From the NCBI RefSeq assembly GCF_009711045.1, contig NZ_WMJX01000018.1, positions 13,770 to 55,353 of the forward strand: a stretch of DNA of 41,584 nt. Reading direction: 5' to 3'. The notes under the pieces are model-generated. The model did not search any database. It was not told the DNA's origin and was given only the letters and a program-made list of their open reading frames with translations. The stretch is from Myroides albus. GTDB taxonomy: Bacteria; Bacteroidota; Bacteroidia; Flavobacteriales; Flavobacteriaceae. The position numbers and the translations under genes are program-made. This document shows positions 39,116 to 41,584 of the stretch, in pieces (the first letter of the stretch is position 1; each line of letters starts with the position of its first letter).

Positions 39116-39475
39116 TTACATTTTTTTCAAACGCAACGCAATTGTATCCGTTGAAACCTTTGGTATATGATAGATCTTCATTTCTTTGTGAAGTTTCAGG
39201 CTTTTTGCAGGCTTTTTACTTTCCTTATATCTTTGACCAACTGTGGTGACAATGGCCATAAAAATTAATAGCCCTATAGAAATCATCTTTCGTCCACTTT
39301 CATTGCTCAAAGGAATGTGTTCAACAGCTTCAGTCTTAAGTTCACCAGTCTTCTCTCCTTCGAGGACAACAAATAACTCCCTACAATTAGCACAAGAATA
39401 TTGCTCATATTTAAACTCCATTACCTGTGTACTACCACAAGAAGGACAAACTACTCTACCTTGACCGTCAACCAT
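39116..39475 (-). CDS. Small zinc-ribbon membrane protein
   Basis: A 119-residue protein with a zinc ribbon whose cysteines (10, 13, 28, 31: CPSCGS and CANCR) sit at exactly the same positions as in the larger neighbour at 37556-38947. One transmembrane helix follows (about 64-81), then a basic tail (ESKKPAKSLKLHKE). It looks like the neighbour without the outer domain, so the two probably arose by duplication or domain loss. It lies 10 bp after nadC and is separated from the larger gene by 168 bp in which I see no terminator. Confidence 0.72.
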   Translation of the reverse strand: MVDGQGRVVCPSCGSTQVMEFKYEQYSCANCRELFVVLEGEKTGELKTEAVEHIPLSNESGRKMISIGLLIFMAIVTTVGQRYKESKKPAKSLKLHKEMKIYHIPKVSTDTIALRLKKM

Positions 39476-39485
39476 CTTTTACGGG

Positions 39486-40346
39486 TTAAACAACTGCTTT
39501 TAGACTTAAATCCATATTGTGCACTGAATGTGTCAATGCTCCAGAAGAAACGTAATTCACACCGCATAACGCATATTCTCTAACAGTAGTTTCATCAATA
39601 TTGCCAGAAGACTCTGTTTGACATTGATCTCCTATTAAAGCGACAGCCTCACGAGTCATAGCATAATCAAAGTTGTCTAACAAAATTCTATAAACGTTCT
39701 CACAAGCCAAGATTTGCTTAACCTCATCAATACTTCTTGCCTCTACAATAATCTTTAAATCTCTATTATTGTCTTTTAAATATTGATTTGTCTTTTCAAT
39801 AGCTTCCTTAATCCCTCCTGCAAAATCAATGTGGTTATCTTTCAACATAATCATATCATACAAAGCAAATCGATGATTGCCACCACCGCCAATTTTAACT
39901 GCCCATTTCTCAATAGCACGAACACCTGGAGTTGTCTTACGCGTATCTAATATTACCGTATTAGTCCCCTCTAATAAATCAGCAAAAAACTTGGTTTTAG
40001 TTGCAATAGCACTCATGCGCTGCATACTGTTTAACATAAGACGTTCCGCTTTTAGAATTGACTGAGAATTACCTGATATATAAAGAATAATATCGCCAAT
40101 CTTCACAGGAGTTCCATCTTCGATACACACCTGTACTTCCAAAGTTGGATCTACGTAATTCAATACCATTTTAGCAAACTCCACTCCTGCTATTACCCCA
40201 TCTTCTTTTACAAGTAGTTTTGCTCTACCTGTTGCTGTACTGGGAATACAAGCCAAAGAACTGTGGTCCCCATCACCTACATCTTCTCGAATAGCATTAC
40301 TGATAATTATATCTAATTCCCTTTGAAATTGTTCTTTCGTAATCAT
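39486..40346 (-). CDS. nadC: Nicotinate-nucleotide diphosphorylase (carboxylating)
   Basis: It makes nicotinate mononucleotide from quinolinate and PRPP in NAD synthesis. The 286-residue enzyme shows the N-terminal EDVGDGDHSS (20-29), the substrate motif RKTTPGVRAIEKWAV (about 136-150) followed by GGGGNHR, MIMLKDNHI and IIVEARSIDEV with LLDNF. Length and motifs fit QAPRTase closely. nadA and nadB are not in the window. It precedes the small zinc-ribbon gene by 10 bp, and it is preceded by the terminator of the DJ-1 gene. Confidence 0.96.
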   Translation of the reverse strand: MITKEQFQRELDIIISNAIREDVGDGDHSSLACIPSTATGRAKLLVKEDGVIAGVEFAKMVLNYVDPTLEVQVCIEDGTPVKIGDIILYISGNSQSILKAERLMLNSMQRMSAIATKTKFFADLLEGTNTVILDTRKTTPGVRAIEKWAVKIGGGGNHRFALYDMIMLKDNHIDFAGGIKEAIEKTNQYLKDNNRDLKIIVEARSIDEVKQILACENVYRILLDNFDYAMTREAVALIGDQCQTESSGNIDETTVREYALCGVNYVSSGALTHSVHNMDLSLKAVV

Positions 40347-40350
40347 ATTT

Positions 40351-40414
40351 AAAAAAATTTGCGATGCTAAAATAAGAAATGTTAAATCAATTCTCCTTTT
40401 TTAGCATCGCAAAT
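40351..40414 (-). terminator. Terminator after the DJ-1/PfpI gene, long loop
   Basis: Arms 40357-40372 and 40399-40414 form a perfect 16-bp stem around an unusually large 26-nt loop. Seven T bases follow on the minus strand (plus A at 40351-40357). The loop contains AAGGAG on the minus strand. Confidence 0.75.
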
Positions 40415-40434
40415 GTGGATAATTTATTCGAATG

Positions 40435-41010
40435 TTAGCCAATCACAATGCCCAACATTTTATAAAATTCTCTAAGAATATCGGGATGACCAGGCCAAGC
40501 TGGTGAAGTCACCAAATTCCCATCAACTACTGCTTTATCTGCACCTACCTCCTCATACTTACCTCCTGCCAGTACAATATCTGGTCCTACTGCAGGATAA
40601 GCTGTCAATGTCCTTCCTTTTAACACATTTGCTGGAGTTAACACTTGGATACCGTGACAGATAGCTGCTACTGGTAAATTCTGTGCAAAGAAATACTTAA
40701 CGATATCAATCACTTTCTTATTCAACCTAATATATTCAGAAGAACGCCCTCCACAAATGTATAATCCACTGTAATCCCCCTCTTTTACTTCATCAAAAGA
40801 TTTATTGATTACAAAATTATGCCCTCTTAATTCAGCATAAGTTTGAAAACCAACGAAATCGTGAATTGCAGTAGCAATTACTTCTCCCTTTTTCTTTCCA
40901 GGGCATACTACATCCACTTGTACTCCAATAGATAAAAGTGCTTGATAAGGAACCATTACTTCGTAATCTTCCACAAAATCACCTGCCAACATTAAAACTC
41001 TTTTTGCCAT
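40435..41010 (-). CDS. DJ-1/PfpI family protein
   Basis: A 191-residue alpha/beta protein of the class I glutamine amidotransferase-like superfamily. The nucleophile elbow is AAICHG with Cys118 and His119, and the Glu-containing DFVEDYEVMVP (11-21) supplies the usual acidic partner. YICGGRSSEYIRLN is also typical. Members include glyoxalase III, deglycase-like and protease-like proteins; the actual reaction cannot be told from sequence. It stands alone, ending in its own terminator. No TAnnTTTG box is seen upstream. Confidence 0.9.
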   Translation of the reverse strand: MAKRVLMLAGDFVEDYEVMVPYQALLSIGVQVDVVCPGKKKGEVIATAIHDFVGFQTYAELRGHNFVINKSFDEVKEGDYSGLYICGGRSSEYIRLNKKVIDIVKYFFAQNLPVAAICHGIQVLTPANVLKGRTLTAYPAVGPDIVLAGGKYEEVGADKAVVDGNLVTSPAWPGHPDILREFYKMLGIVIG

Positions 41011-41129
41011 ATTGTTTTGATATTATTAGTTATACCCTTGTAATTTACAGTTTTATTTAGACAGTAGTATTAAGGGAATGTAAAATTGTAAGAAAGCTCT
41101 CGAAAAAGAAACCAATACTGCTACTTACT

Positions 41130-41584
41130 CTATCTCTTTAAAATCAAAAGCTCCTTGACTAAAAAGTAAAAACTAAATTTTTGTTTTTTAAAATCGTTCC
41201 CAGGAAATTTTGTTTTTAACTCACTATTAATTTGCATTTGAAGTTCTTTTATTTTTAAATACTCTACTGACTTTTTAAATAATGGATTCTTCTTGTACTG
41301 CTTATAAAGTTTATCCGATTGTATAAAAGCGTCAATATCAAAGCTATTTAAATTCAATGGCTTCTGTTGATCTAAAGATAAATGAGCTGTACTAATACCA
41401 CTAGCTGTACTTCATCTATAGCCAATAATAGCATCAGGATCAATAGCTTTTATATCAGGTACATATTTACTAAAAACAGAATTTATTTCACTTTGTAATT
41501 CTTTTAATGCTTCAGAAGTAATCAACCCAAAAACATCCACCTGCCCATTACTATCCCATACATAAGCATACATAGTAGGATTGT
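41130..41584 (-). pseudogene. Broken 3' end of an RHS-type polymorphic toxin gene (runs off the right edge)
   Basis: Minus-strand reading from the right edge gives NPTMYAYVWDSNGQVDVFGL, the usual end of an RHS repeat core where a variable toxin tip begins. The tip continues for 35 codons to IIGYR, then hits TGA (41412-41414). Past it the same frame goes on as STASGISTAHLSL, NLNSFDIDAFIQSDKLYK and a basic tail, ending with TAG at 41130-41132. A single T for G would restore RGS. GS followed by DID suggests a nucleotidyltransferase-type toxin, which is inference. No immunity gene lies in the 119 bp before the DJ-1 gene. A start at 41357 (TTG) would be an artefact of the stop. Confidence 0.7.

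Noticed and set aside
41130..41357. A stand-alone 75-residue protein starting at TTG 41357
   Set aside because: The frame stays open upstream to the TGA at 41412 and resumes before it as RHS sequence, so this is the tail of a broken gene.

Overview
The window looks like a chromosomal segment of a flavobacterium (phylum Bacteroidota). It is AT-rich. Many promoters match the Bacteroidota consensus (TTG, about 20 nt, TAnnTTTG), and start codons lack Shine-Dalgarno sequences. Several families are typical of the group: a TonB-dependent receptor paired with a DUF4249 lipoprotein, PorD/DUF4835, DUF6495, DUF6913, a zinc-less RecQ and a Bacteroidota-type RNA polymerase omega subunit. Myroides or Flavobacterium are plausible genera, but the sequence alone does not settle the genus. 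Most of the window is housekeeping DNA. I see no tRNA, rRNA, insertion sequence, prophage or CRISPR array.

Layout, left to right. 1-2.4 kb: minus-strand small conserved protein, mannose-6-phosphate isomerase, then idi-queD. 2.4-3.1 kb: non-coding, with an 11-bp tandem repeat and an inverted copy. 3.1-3.75 kb: a small protein and a DUF805 membrane protein. 3.95-6.1 kb: recQ. 6.2-8.8 kb: a plus-strand envelope operon kdsD-tatC-lptB. 9.0-12.2 kb: a Wza/Wzc-type polysaccharide export pair. 12.5-14.7 kb: monomeric isocitrate dehydrogenase. 14.8-19.9 kb: a LytS/LytTR two-component pair divergent from a TonB-dependent receptor and DUF4249 lipoprotein. 20-24.9 kb: minus-strand operon bamD-rpoZ-coaBC-porD-recN. 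25-29.5 kb: minus-strand chain DUF6495-ligA-DUF6913-dapA-ferritin. 29.5-30 kb: non-coding, with a candidate small RNA. 30-31.2 kb: rpsF-rpsR-rplI. 31.3-34.4 kb: DMP19-family protein and priA. 34.9-40.3 kb: nadC and a zinc-ribbon protein, followed by a chain of zinc-ribbon/propeller protein, SPFH protein, small membrane protein, YihY/BrkB and DUF2147. 40.4-41.0 kb: DJ-1/PfpI protein. 41.1 kb to the end: the 3' end of an RHS-type polymorphic toxin gene broken by a stop codon.

Envelope building is the common thread. The window holds KdsD and LptB for lipopolysaccharide, BamD for outer-membrane proteins, PorD for type IX secretion, Wza/Wzc for surface polysaccharide, TatC for export, and the TonB receptor locus. 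A second group serves DNA metabolism: RecQ, RecN, LigA and PriA.

The best candidates for something new are: (1) the four-gene zinc-ribbon/SPFH cassette between nadC and yihY; (2) a roughly 135-nt RNA on the minus strand near 29.7 kb with its own -7 box, hairpin and terminator; (3) the inactivated RHS toxin tip, whose stop codon falls on the glycine of a putative nucleotidyltransferase GS motif; and (4) the 11-bp repeat array with its inverted partner at 2.8 kb.
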